NCBI RefSeq assembly: GCF_030272615.1
Contig: NC_081407.1
Coordinates: 148,301,744 to 148,365,743, forward strand
Direction: 5' to 3'
DNA from: Cryptomeria japonica
Lineage: Eukaryota; Streptophyta; Pinopsida; Cupressales; Cupressaceae
Length of the DNA stretch: 64,000 bases
Positions 48,240 through 60,004 of this stretch are shown here, piece after piece. The notes under the pieces are model-generated. The model did not search any database, was not told the origin of the DNA, and saw nothing but the letters and a program-made list of their open reading frames with translations. A program made the position numbers and the translations under genes. Numbering within the stretch: the stretch's first letter is position 1; each line of letters opens with the position of its first letter.

Positions 48240-50749
48240 TGTGAGGCCTCACCTCGACTTAGTTTGACATTCAGTGGATTTTATATTTTAGACTACTATG
48301 GATACTTTGTTTTGATGCATTTTGAGACTTAGAACTTATATGATTTCAGGATATTGGATAACATTGCTATGAATTGATGTTTTACTTACATGCTTATGAG
48401 ATAGAACACTACATGATTATTAGATAGAATGATATTGCAATGATAGATGTCGTTAATGAAATTGCAGGACTTTACTTTGAATATAGAACTATGATGTATG
48501 TTTAGTTTATGTGAATTGGGATGAAAATTGTTTATGTGAATTTGCTTGACAAAAGATGTATTCAATCTATGCAGATGAAAATTGTATGCAAGTAATGATG
48601 TGCATTGTTGTATTATTGAATTATATTTTATATGAATATTTGGGAGTACTAATGTGTAAATTGAGATGTGCAGGAAATTTACCATGTGACCATGGAAAAT
48701 TACGGAGAATCAAACCTAGACTTATGTATGTTCGTAAAGCCAGGGTTTGTCTATTTGGAGAGACAACACCCCGTTTGTGTTGTATTTTATTCGTATCAGT
48801 ATATGCTGCATGTGTGTTATGTGTTATTTAAATTTATTGTGTAAAAACCTCAAGAGACAATTTCATGTTTATTTTTGTAAAAGTATTTTATTAGTGTCAC
48901 TTGACACATGTGTGGATTTAAATTTAAATATTTTATCTTGTCTCTTGATGGGAAAGTGTTAATTATTATTAATTTTAAATAAAATAATGTGTTGTCAAAA
49001 GATATTTTGAGAATATAATATTTGGAGTGGTCAACTTATGTTTGACCCGAAAATAAACTTCAGAGGGGTTTAAAATGGGTTAAATGAACACCTAGGGGTA
49101 GTTTATTAGGGTTTCCTGAAGCCCATAAGGTATACCTAGGGGTTAGGGGTAATTTTAGGCAAGTTTCTACTTTATAATGATCTTTTTAACGCTTTAAAAA
49201 TTGGTTTTTTTGGGTTGAGCGAAAATGGAAAATTGAAGTGAAATCAAATCAAGATTTTTCCCTCTTGGAAGGAAAGTCTTTTTGCATTTTTGCTTTCTTC
49301 CTTCTTTTGTTGATTTTTTTTTAGAATCCTGTGAGAACTCAGAGAGTGAGATTCTTAAGGAGGATTTTTGGGGAATAGCTAGTTAATCACCCACTCTCCA
49401 TTTTTGGAGACAGAAGAAAATTTGGAAGAAAAAATAACGTTATGGGATAGAGAAATTGAATAAGGAAAATAAAGAATTGTGGATTGGGCAGCTCTTCTTC
49501 AGATATCATTATAACCTTTGGGCAGTTTAAGGTTGGTTTTAATTTTTACTTTTAATGTCTTTTTCTTGTATATTTCTGAAAGTTGTTGAATAAGAAAATC
49601 TGTATTCTAGAAAATGGATGTTTGAAAATCTTTTGGTGTTTTGTTTTATGAATGATTGTGTTTTGGGAGTTTTCTCAAGATCTCTTTCTCTTGGGAGAGA
49701 AGAGGATCTTGAGGGTGGTAGCAGTGACAGCCCTCGAGTGAGAGACTCTCTTTTGAGAGCGATCACAAGGGATCTTTGTGTGACCCTTGCTGCATGGCCT
49801 GTTTGTGCAATGGGGGTCATAAGGAGGGTTATAAGGCTAGAATGCCTTTGGGGGGGCATAAGGATTATGGGGTTGAGATTCTTGATATTTTATTTGTGCC
49901 ATGAGGTGGCTTCTTGTTATTACATACTTGCAGAATTCTCCTCAGGGTATTTGGTCCACTACCACCCTTTGAAAATATTCACCACCGGAGTGTGGTGCTG
50001 TGAAAGCCAGCTTGGGAATGTGTCTGGAATATTTGTATGTTTTGTGTTTCTTTGTGTTTGCCTGTTTGTCACCCGTCTAGGAATTGGTTCTCCGAGCTCG
50101 GGGGTGGCTACCAGTTAGCCTAGGCTGGGAGGTGAGCACTCCGTGGTCAGTTTTGTGTTTTCTATTATGCAGGAAATCCAGAGGAAAGAGGATAGAAATT
50201 CATTGAAGATATTCAGAAGATTGAAATTGAAGATATTTGAATTCAGTTGCAGTTATTGTTTTAAAGTTGTTGTGAATAAATGCCTCATTCAAAAGAAAGG
50301 AGAAGCAAGTTGTAAATTTTGTAATAATAGATTTGAAGTCTTATTATTGTGACTGTTCAGAGAAAACATTCTGTAAATTTGATAGTATGTATTAGAGATG
50401 TTTTAAAGAAAGAGAAAAGGCTTGATTTTACTTCTAGTATATTTGAAAAAAGAAAAGTAAATTAGTGAAGCATGCAAAGCTTCTTGTTTTATGAAAGAAA
50501 TAAAAAGTCTGTTTTCATTTGGATTTTTACCTGTATTTTTAATTGAGTCAATTTAGAAGTTTATTTAAGCTGAAAGCTTTAAGTATTTTAGATAGAAAGA
50601 AAAGTTGTTTTATGTGAATATTTTATTTAAAGAAATATTAAAGGATTTCTTATTACAAAAAAAAAAGAAACGAATAATGTATCTTTGTGAAATACTTTAA
50701 ATTGTATTTTTGTTAACATTGATTTAGAAGCTTGTTTTATAGATGCATT

Positions 50750-50807
<58 letters not shown>

Positions 50808-50955
50808 ACATTTTTGATTTAACTTAAGGTTATCTTTCCCTTTATTATATTAGCTTAAGATTTCGCATGTAAAAATTCTCTTTTAAAAATATATATAAAT
50901 TTATTTGGAATTTAAATTTATCTTTTTATCTATGCATGTTAATTTTTGTAAATAC

Positions 50956-50989
<34 letters not shown>

Positions 50990-52056
50990 TATAAATATAT
51001 ATATTTATATATTTATATATATATATATATATATATATTTTTAAATGTTATTGTTTTAAAAAAAAAATAATTAAAAAAAAAATATAGGTTGGGGACCCCG
51101 CGGGCTCCACTGTGTGTTCGCACAGTGGACGACCGCGCGGTGCCCACTGTGTGGCCACACGGTGGTGCCGCCAGCGGCGCCCACTGTGTGGGCACACAGT
51201 GGTGCCGCGGCGCCACTGTGCGCACACACAGTGGTGCGCGCAGCCAACCCGCCACCCGAAAACCTGCCTTCTTCCTCCCGTGACCTGCAATTTGATTTCA
51301 TGGCCGCCTTAGGGGTTTCGGCCCAGCATGAAAACCGTGACATGTTAAATAAGATTTATGGGTAAAAACCCTAGCCCGGATGGGCTAGGGCAAATTCGAT
51401 TTTCAATTAAAAGTAAAATATTAGTTAGTTAGATAATATAAATATGGTAAAATTAGAACCCTAATTAGGGTTGGGCAGCAATATGGCTTTTAATTAGGAA
51501 ATTATAATGGAATTCAAATTTAGAATTAAAATGTTTTCCATTTAAGTAAAATATGAATATATATATATATATATATGTTTCCATAGAAACATATGGGAAT
51601 ATATGTATGTATATAAATGTATGAATTTGAGCACTTGTATAGTAATTAAATTTTAATATATAAATATATGCATAGTCAAATATGAATATATGTATATATT
51701 TAAATAATCTTGATTTTAATTTGGGGTAAAATATAAAGAGAAAACTTTTAAAGATTTGAAAGGGCTATATAGTCATGTTAGAGGACAGATTAAAATAACT
51801 CTCTTAATACTTTTAGTATGAATAAGTTAATAAAACTATTAACTAAATATCTTTTGGAGATAGAATTTAAACCAGTAGGTTTTTCCGCAATTAAAATATA
51901 ACGGATTGTCGATGCTTCGTTCGTTTCAGAATGAGCTCGAATTTATTAATGAAATTATCTTTAACGCTTGTCGCAAGAGTGTACTTGCTAATTAAATTAG
52001 TATATTAAAAAAAAAAAAAAATTGTTCTGTTTTTGCCCTAAATTTTGGGCATGACA
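48240..52056 (+). repeat. G1 3' LTR (3817 bp)
   Basis: It has the same structure as the 5' LTR. It ends GGGCATGACA at 52056, followed by the CTCAT duplication and then the continuation of the Z LTR (CACACAAAGTCATCGG). Confidence 0.95.
51107..51234 (+). repeat. Tandem array of four 22-nt palindromes in G1 3' LTR
   Basis: The units are 51107-51128, 51144-51165, 51181-51202 and 51213-51234, with the same 37, 37 and 32 spacing as in the 5' LTR. Unit 2 has CACACGGTGG where the 5' LTR has CACGCAGTGG; unit 4 has CACAGTGG where the 5' LTR has CACAATGG. Confidence 0.85.
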
Positions 52057-52061
52057 CTCAT

Positions 52062-52336
52062 CACACAAAGTCATCGGTTGAGCCACACAGGCTTGAAGCC
52101 ATTCAACTAGAAACCCTAAAGTTGAGACTACCAACCGGTAGTCATACAACACTTCTATGTACCGGTTCCCATACCCATATGCCAATTCACCTTGAATAAA
52201 CACACCGCTTCACTTTGGCACAAATGTCGGTTCATAGTGTTATACCGGTTCTCTCATATGCCAGTTCTCACCTCTTTAGCATATTGACATCAATGAGAAC
52301 ATACAATGTCATTAGGTCCTCATACCAATTTCTGCA
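52062..52336 (-). repeat. Element Z 3' LTR, second part
   Basis: It continues the Z LTR after G1 and matches 57847-58107. The last 20 or so bases (to TTTCTGCA at 52336) differ from the right LTR end (ATAATGCCAACA), so the exact border here is less certain. Confidence 0.7.
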
Positions 52337-52505
52337 GATATCTTCTCCACTTCACATCTTCTTCCCCTTTGACAACAATGCCAAAGTGGAGGCACAAGCT
52401 TCCCTATTCCATTATGCTGCTCCCCTAGAGGAGTAGCATCCTTCAACACATCAATCCAAAATAAATTTGACTATGCAATACCTGACTGATATGGAGCATA
52501 TGCTT

Positions 52506-54304
52506 TTAGTTTACCTCTTGAAGGGGCAACACCCCTAATTCACCTCTTAAGTACATAAATTTAGTCTTTGGGAGAGGCTTGGTGAATATGTCTACTAACT
52601 GCTCCTTACTAGAAACATGTTCCAGTGCAATCTCTTTGTTCTGAACCTTTTCCCTTAAGAAATGATACTTAAGCTCAAAGTGCTTGGTTCTAGAATGTAA
52701 AACCAGATTCTTGCAAATATTAATTGCACTAGTATTGTCACAAAATATACTTATGGGTTCAAATACATGAACTTTGAAGCCATTTAATACATGATTCATC
52801 CAAATTGTCTGAGTGCAGTTCATGAAAGCTGCAACATACTCTGCTTCTGCTATAGACTAAGAGATACAAATCTGCTTCTTACTCATCCATGAGACTAGTC
52901 TACCACCAAGAAAGAATGCACCACCTGTTGTGCTTTTCCGGTCATCTATATTGCCTGCCCAATCAACATCTATGTATACTTTCAAGTTGAAATCCTTGCT
53001 ATAAGGATACCATAATCCATAGTCAATAGTTCCCTTTAGATACCTAAGAATCCACTTGACTGCAACCAAGTGAGATTCTCTTGGGCTTTTTTGGAATCTT
53101 TCAGTAATGCCAACTGCATGTGCAATATCCGATCTTCTATGCACTACATAATGCAACTTACCAATCATTGATCGGTATTCCTTCTCATCAACCAATTCCG
53201 AGTCATCTTCTTTAGATAGTTTACAACCGGTCACCATCGGAGTACCAACCAGTTTGCTATCTTCCATGCCAAAGGTCTTGAACACCTCTTTGACATACTT
53301 GGACTAAGTGATAAAGATTCCATCCTTCATCTGCTGGATCTACAGTCCAATGAAGATTTAATCTCCCCTATGAGTGACATTTCAAACTCTTTCTTCATCT
53401 CATCTGCAAACTCATGACTCATCTTGTCATCTCCACCAAAGATAATGTCATCAACAAATACCTCACATATCAGGATCTGATCTCCTTCAGACTTCAAGTA
53501 GATATTACTATCTTCACTTGTTCTCTCAAATCCAATCTTCACAAGATGGGAATGTAGACATTCATACCATGCTCTAGGTGCCTGCTTTAGTCCATATAAG
53601 GCTTTATGTAGCCTACATACCATGTTACTATCTTCAGATAGGGAAAACCCATCTGGTTGCTCAATATACACCTCCTTTTCAAGTACACCATTTAGGAATG
53701 CAGATTTTACATCCATTTGATATACTTTGAAACCTTTAAAAGCTGCATATGCAAGAAGTATACGAACTCCTTCCAATCTGGCTACAGGAGCAAAGGTTTC
53801 TCCATAGTCTTCTCCTTCTTCTTGAGTGTATCCTTTGCACACTAATATGGCTTTGTTCCTAATCACTATGCCATCCTCATTCAGCTTATTTTTGAAAACC
53901 CATTTAGTACCAATGACATTTTTGTGCTTCGGTCTGGGTACCAAAGACCATGTACCATTTTTCTCTATCTGGTCAAGTTCCTCTTCCATTGCCTTGATCG
54001 AGTCTTCATCCTTATGTGCCTCTTTGAATGATTTAGGCTTAAATTCAGAGATCTTCTTAGGATCATGATTCAGCTTGACATACCGAGGAATGGTCTTGAT
54101 AGATTCCTCTTGCTTTTCTTCTTCATCCTCATCTCCATTAGCATCAGCATCTACATTTGCCAGTGTAGGAACATTGTTATTGGTACTTGGTTGGTTGTCA
54201 ACTGGTTCCCAAAAGGTTGCAACCGGTTTGATTACCGCTTGCTCGCTACCGGTTTCCTTAGTTTTCTCAAAGGTTTCATCAACTCTTACATTGATGCTTT
54301 CCAT
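52506..54304 (-). pseudogene. pol: Element Z RT and RNase H (copia), broken
   Basis: On the minus strand RT runs from about 54304 to 53327 with [47 protein letters not shown] and the catalytic [11 protein letters not shown]. It then loses frame near 53330. RNase H continues from 53285 to 52506 with DVDWAGNIDDRKSTT, a break near 52857, SAINICKNLVLHSRTKHFELKYHFLREK and a terminal VDIFTKPLPKTKF. The catalytic Asp pair is intact, but stops near 52860 and 53310 and the frame change prevent a full product. Confidence 0.85.
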
Positions 54305-54310
54305 TATTCT

Positions 54311-55636
54311 CTAAGTCCTATTGTTGAAACACTTGAGAGCTTTGCTCTTGGTGGAATATCCTAGGAATATTCCCTCATCACATTTCGCATCAAATTTGCT
54401 CTGGTGTTCACTCCTCTTAATAAAACATTTGCTACCAAACACTCTAAAGTAGCTGACCACAGGTGTCTTACCGGTCCAATACTCATAAGGAGTTTTATCC
54501 TTACCTTTCTTGATGAGTACCCGGTTCATTGTGTAGACTGCAGTGCTCATCGCTTCTCTCCAAAAGGTGTGAGCTACCTTTCCTTAAATCAACATGGTTC
54601 TAGCTGCTTCAACCACAGTCCGGTTATTCCTCTCTGCTAGGCCATTCTACTGTGGAGTCTAGGGGGCAGACAATTGCCTCTTGATGCCATGTTCTTCATA
54701 GTACTTGTTGAATTCACTGGAAGTGAATTCCTCTCCTTGATCAGTTCTCAGGCACTTGATCCTTTTACCACTTTCCTTCTCCACTAATGCTCTGAAAGCT
54801 TTGAACTTTACAAAGGCTTTAGACTTGTCTTTCAAGAATGTGACCCACATCATTCTTGAGCAGTCATCAGTGAGAATCATGAAGTACCTAACACCCTGCA
54901 CACTTATAGTTTTCATAGGACCACACAAATCAGTATGCACAAGATCAAGCAAGTTGTCCACGGTGAAAGATTTACTTTTAAAGGTTGAGGAAGACATGCT
55001 CCCCAATTGAAACTCTCTGCACAAGGTATTATCCTGTTTGCTTAGCACTAGCAACCCTCTAACTACCTTGATCTTACTAGCCTTCACAATGTTATAAAAG
55101 TTTACATGGCAGAGTCTCCTATGCCATATCTAGCTATCATCAAATTTAGCCATAAGACATGTACTTATATTTGCATTCAGATGAAATAGGTTACCTTTGG
55201 TCTGCATACCAGTGGCCACCAATTCACCATTCTTTCCTTTGATTCTGTAGACTCCATTCTTGAATTCCAGAGTGAGGCCACTGTCATTCAACTGGGAAAC
55301 ACTCAGAAGGTTGTGTCTGAGACCATCAACCCAATACACATTGTCAGCACTAATCTTTCCATTCAGAGAGATGGACCCTTTGCCTTTGACCATGCATGGT
55401 GCATCATTGCCAAAGCGAACCACACCACCATCATACTTCTCCAAGGATAGAAACTTGCTCCGATCACAAGTCATATGGTGAGAACAACCACTGTCAATGA
55501 TCCACTCATTGGAATTATCAAACTGGGAGATAAGAGCCTTCTTGTCTGACCCATGTTCCGTGACAACAACAAACACAATATCTTCATTTTCTTCATCCTC
55601 TGATTCTTCATCTGTGACACCTTCATCAACTAACAC
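54311..55636 (-). pseudogene. pol: Element Z protease and integrase (copia), broken
   Basis: Protease lies at about 55636-55130 with the active-site motif WIIDSGCSHHMT and a GLRHNLLSVSQL segment. After a stop, the integrase core follows at 55087-54659: DLVHTDLCGP, DDCSRMMWVTFL, KCLRTDQGEEFTS, RQLSAP. It continues at 54550-54311 with NRVLIKKGKDKTPYE and GSKCFIKR. At least two stops separate the parts. Minus-strand order gag-protease-integrase-RT confirms Ty1/copia. Plus-strand frames here (54065-54364, 54404-54640, 54756-55010, 55260-55712) are shadows. Confidence 0.85.
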
Positions 55637-55654
55637 AAAACAATTTCTCCAGTT

Positions 55655-56539
55655 TCATCCTTTGAATTTCTTGAACCTTTCCGGTTTGTCCTTGTTGTTT
55701 CCATTAGGATAGTTTACAACAATATGTCCTATCCGGTTACAAGAAAAGTATTTCAAAGGTAGCTTACCTCTGTATTTGCCAGTTCTTTTAGGAAGTTTCC
55801 TAGAAAGGAGAGCTTCAAATTCCATCAGAATCTCCTCATCATCCATTTCTCTACCCTGTCTTGGTTCACCACTAGTGCTAGCTTCTTTTCCTTTTCTGGA
55901 TGGTACTGCAGAAGCTTTAAAAGCTGATTCAGTCTTTTGAACACTACCATCGAAACTATTTAGCTCATAGGCTGTCAACTTTGCAATGATGGAGTCTAGG
56001 GATACCTTAGTCTTGTCTATTGATCTTAGCTCCTGAATAGTAGCAACCCTTATTGCATAGACTGACAATAGGGATCTCAAGACTTTGCTTACCACAGTAG
56101 AATCTTCTATTTTACCACCTACACTCTTGATATCTCCAACAATTGTTTTGATTCTTATTCCATACTGTTGAATGGTCTCACCTTCAACCGTCTGCATATC
56201 TTCAAACTTCCCTCTAAGGCTTTCTTCCTTAGCCTGTTTTACATGCTCATCACCACCATAGATATTTTCAAGAGTATCCCATACCTCTTTAGGATTTACC
56301 TTATCCTGAACATCAATAAACTCAATGTCAAATAAACTACTAATTAGGGCTTCCATGACTTGCCCATTCTCCTGCATCTCTCTCTTTTGGTCATCGGTAA
56401 GGGTACCGGTAGGAGCAACATAGGCAGTCTCAACATAGCTCCAGTGTTGAGCACCCATACTTCTGATGTATATCTTCATTCTATCTTTCCATATATTGAA
56501 ATTTTCTCTGTTAAAATTTGGACCTTCCCTCTACATCAT
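55655..56539 (-). pseudogene. gag: Element Z gag (copia)
   Basis: The likely original start is at 56539 on the minus strand, followed by a TAG as third codon; a shorter frame opens at Met 56479 (274 codons). It contains IWKDRMKIYIRSMG, a Gag/UBN2-like middle (EVWDTLENIYGG, LRGKFEDMQ) and a knuckle-like YFSCNRIGHIVVNY. Two of the four zinc ligands in that knuckle have become Tyr (CX2CX4HX4C reads Y..C....H....Y). The frame overlaps the protease reading frame by a shift near 55650. Gag would form the particle; this copy is defective. Confidence 0.8.
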
Positions 56540-56610
56540 TAGTCTGGGATCTTTACCTCAAGCGATTAAGCTTATAGCACAGAGGACTTGGAGGATTCTC
56601 TGATACAAAT

Positions 56611-58130
56611 TGATAGCTCAATGATACTAACCCGGTACTGAGAGGGGGGGGTGAATCAGTATAGACAAAAATTCAGTCCTAAACTAGTCTGACAACAAAC
56701 ACTTCAAATGACTTGCAAACAGTGACACCAGTTTGAAACAGAGTGCAACCGGTAAAGCTAAGAATGACTTAGACAAGCATTAACTGGTTACTCACTTATC
56801 TTTTCACTCAACTCAAGACTACCCTACCATTTCACCCTTATGCATAAACAAGTAATCTATCATCAGATCATACTAATAGCTAGTTCAACATGTTTTATTG
56901 ACAGGCATAAAACACAGAACCATCATATTCTTGACAGATAATAGCAAAGCATCACAAGATAAAAGCATCACACATGACACATATTTTTCACGTGGAAACC
57001 CAACTGGGAAAAACCACAGTGGGGATGAATACCCACAAGCTATTTTTGAACTCTTTAGAAGTCTGCTCTGTTAGGAGCCTTGTCTGGTTAGAGACATTAC
57101 AATAGGTTTTGCTAAGAACCGATCCTATTAGAGATCACCCGATTAAGGGATGGCTACAATACCCGGTTAAGGGTTAAACCCTGTTAAAGGTTACCTTGTT
57201 AGAGGATTTCAAGAACTCAATAGCTAAAGGATTTCGAACTCAATAGCTTTGAATTACCCTGTTAAAGGATTTATAGCAAGCTGGTTAAGGCTACCCTGTT
57301 AAGGGATTTTCCAACTATTGAGGTGGTTAGAGATCAACAGGTATTACAAAGATCTGGTAACAAAACTCAATGCCAATGCAGATCCGCTTAAGCTCCTCTT
57401 CACCTTCTGCACTTACACTCTGCAGGTATCACTTCTCTCCTTTTGGTCTAGCAAGAATCACGTATCCCTTCTCTTGGATACACACACACAACTTTTGCCA
57501 ACAACCTCAGAAAGAGACTCAACATCGACCTTATAGGAAAACAGATAGGTCAGTAGCATAAACCCTAAACCCTAAACCTGTTAGGTTAAGGAATTCAAAC
57601 GGTTCAATCCTGACCATTGAGCACAGTGCATTAAATGCAGCAGTTCTTGATCCAATCTCAAGACATTCTCCATCGTCCATTTCCACCGATTTTATGGCGG
57701 CTGATAACCCATCACACGTTATCACCATTTTATAGGCTTCTCAAATTCCTGAGGTAGATAGGAACAATCTCCTTCATGCAAGATCCTTCACGTGCACAAG
57801 GCTTACGTGACAACACGAGCTGTTCTTTGCTATCATGCTAACTCATCACACAAAGTCACTGGTTGAGCCACACAGGCTTGAAGCACTTCAACTGGAAACC
57901 CTAAAGTTGAGACTACCAACCAGTAGTCATACAACACTTCCATGTGTTGGTTCCCATAACCATATGCCGATTCACCTTGAACAAGCACACCGGTTCACTT
58001 TTGTACAAATGTCGGTTCATAGTGTTATACCGGTTCTCTCATATGTCGGTTCTCACCTCTTCAACATATTGACATCAATGACAACATACAATGTCATTAT
58101 GTGCTCATACCGGTTCACATAATGCCAACA
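56611..58130 (-). repeat. Element Z 5' LTR (uninterrupted)
   Basis: On the minus strand it starts TGTTGGCATTATGTGAACCGG and ends GAGCTATCA. It holds the G tract GAGAGGGGGGGGTGAATC (from 56640), the conserved CACGTGGAAACCCAACTGGG block (56990-57009), the CCCTAAA run (57560-57578) and the intact G1 target region at 57837-57860. Frames at 57318-58122 are shadows. Confidence 0.85.
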
Positions 58131-58135
58131 GATCC

Positions 58136-60004
58136 CTTGGGCAAATTAGTCACAAGGGAAGAACATTTGGACATTTTAGCAATAGTTAATGAACACTTGG
58201 AAAAGGACAAAATCAAATGGAATCCTAAGAAGTGTGTCTTTATGGTGACCTCTGGGAAACTCCTAGGATACATTGTATCACAATGAGGTATTGAAGTAGA
58301 TCTAGAAAAACTAAGAGCCATATTAGAAATGCTACCACCAAAGAACATCAGCCAACTCTGATCTCTACAAGGAAGACTTTAATCAATATGCAAATTCATA
58401 GCTCAAATTGCAGACAAATGTCATCATTTTCAACATTTACTTCACAAGAATATCAAGTTCAAATGGGATGATAAGTGTCAACAAGCCTTTTAAATTCTCA
58501 AAGACTATCTCCTTAATACACTAGTATTGATGCCACCTATTCAAGGAAAACCCCTTTTACTTTACATATCAGCTACACCAACAACATTGGGGCCACTCTT
58601 GGTACAACAAGATCATGATGGCAAAGAACGAGCTATTTATTACATCAATCACACATTGGTTGGTTATGAGCTTAACTGCACACCAACTAAGCACACATGT
58701 CTTGCCATGGTTTTTGATTTGCAGAAATTGCGTCATTACATGCTAAATCATAAAACAAAGGTTCTTGCAAGAATTGACCCACTGAAATACATTCTCAACA
58801 AGGAAACTCTCATAGGAATATTGGCTAAATGGGTCATGATGTTGAGTGAGTTTGACATTTAATATGTGGATAGAAAATTCATTAAAGGACAAGCCATTTC
58901 AGACATACTAGTAGATGCACATATGATCGATGACACTCTTATTGTGTTAGAGTTCCCAGATGAATCTATCTTTACAATGATAAACTCAAGACTTTGGCAG
59001 CTATATTTTGATGGTTTATATACATAGCATGGAGTAGGAACAAGTATCCTTTTTATCACACCTCAAGGGGATTCCATTCCTAAATTATATCGATTATCAT
59101 TCCCTTGCATAGATAACATAGCAGAGTATGAGACATTAACAATAGGACCATGGATCATAGTTCAATGGAAGATCCAAGAACTTCACATTTTTGGGACTTT
59201 CAACTTGTGATTCATCAAGCAAATGATGATTACCAAACTAAAGATGAGAAGCTCATACCATATAATAAAATGGTGGATGATTTCAAGAAATACTTCGCAT
59301 AGATGGTTTTTGAACAAATCCCAAGGGATAATAATTGAGCTATTGATGCTATGGCCACTATTGCTTCTTTTATTAACATGCCACATAATGAGACCCGCTG
59401 TGAGTTCTTGTTGGATAATATTTTGGTCCCCTCATATGAAATATCTCTTGTAGAAATGATATGTGTCATTGGCCTGACTCTCCTTGGTACGGTAACATTT
59501 TATTTTACTTTCATGACAATACCCTTCCACCTAACCTATCCAACAATCAACATCGTACCTTCATTCACCAATCCTCCCGTTGTGTCATCTTAGCTGATAC
59601 CCTTTACCAATGGGGTCTAGATGGTACTCTCCTTAGATGTTCAGAAAGTGATGAAGCTCAAATTGCATTGCGTGAGGTTCACAAAGGTATATGTGGTGCT
59701 CACACTAGTGGTCAAACCTTAGCCAAGAAACTTATCAGGATTATATATTACTGGCCTACTATGGAAAATGACTCATACCAATTTGTTAGAAAATGTAAGC
59801 AGTGTCAGATTCATGGAGACCTCATTCATGCACCAACTCAATAACTTCAGTCGATCGCCACTCCATGGCCCTTTTGTTAATGGGGACTCGATCTCGTGGG
59901 CAAGATTCATCTCCATTTTCCAATGGCCATAAATTCATTGGGGTTGTTCTTGTCACCCGTCACCTAAAAATAGATCGCAACATTTATCCTCAACTATATT
60001 ATTT
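58136..60004 (+). pseudogene. pol: Host gypsy RT end, RNase H domains and integrase N-terminus
   Basis: It directly continues the RT cut at 38251: PLGKLVTREEHLDILAIV and NPKKCVFMVTSGKLLGYIVS. RNase H follows (LLLYISATPTTLGPLLVQ, ERAIYYINHTLVGYE, at about 58550-58700). A second RNase H-like segment lies at about 59000-59150 (LYFDGLYT, GVGTSILFITPQGDSIP, DNIAEYETL), the dual arrangement known from Tat-lineage elements. Integrase begins near 59596, with an HHCC-type finger (HKGICGAH ... CKQC) and a GLDLVGKIH segment holding the first catalytic Asp. Stops at about 58285, 58492, 58860, 59027, 59209 and later show that it is dead. A LINE-like insert interrupts integrase at 60004. Confidence 0.8.

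Larger units (their letters stand above)
39490..52056 (+). mobile_element. Element G1: near-intact Ty3/gypsy retrotransposon (chromovirus, Tekay/Del-like)
   Basis: The LTRs are 39490-43307 and 48240-52056, both TGTGAGGCCTC...GGGCATGACA. A perfect TSD CTCAT lies at 39485-39489 and 52057-52061. The PBS TGGTATCAGAGC is at 43311-43322 and the polypurine tract AGAGGGGGAGGA at 48228-48239. One frame of 1549 codons holds Gag, protease, RT, RNase H and integrase in gypsy order. By eye, the LTRs differ by only about twenty substitutions, plus AT-repeat length changes, over 3.8 kb, so insertion was recent relative to everything else here. It lies inside the left LTR of Z; the matching undisturbed site is at about 57837-57860. 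Lineage assignment rests on order and motifs, not on a tree. Confidence 0.95.
38252..58130 (-). mobile_element. Element Z: Ty1/copia on the minus strand, carrying G1
   Basis: The LTRs are 38252-39489 plus 52062-52336 (left, split by G1) and 56611-58130 (right). A perfect TSD GATCC lies at 38247-38251 and 58131-58135. On the minus strand the right LTR is followed by ATTTGTATCAGAGAATCC, a diverged tRNA-Met primer site (about 56594-56610). A purine tract, complement of TCTTCTTCCCCTTTGACA at about 52350-52367, lies near the left LTR. Without G1 the element is about 7.3 kb. Gag, protease, integrase, RT and RNase H are all recognisable but broken by stops and frameshifts. Fragments of the same family lie at 19361-20448. 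Confidence 0.85.
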
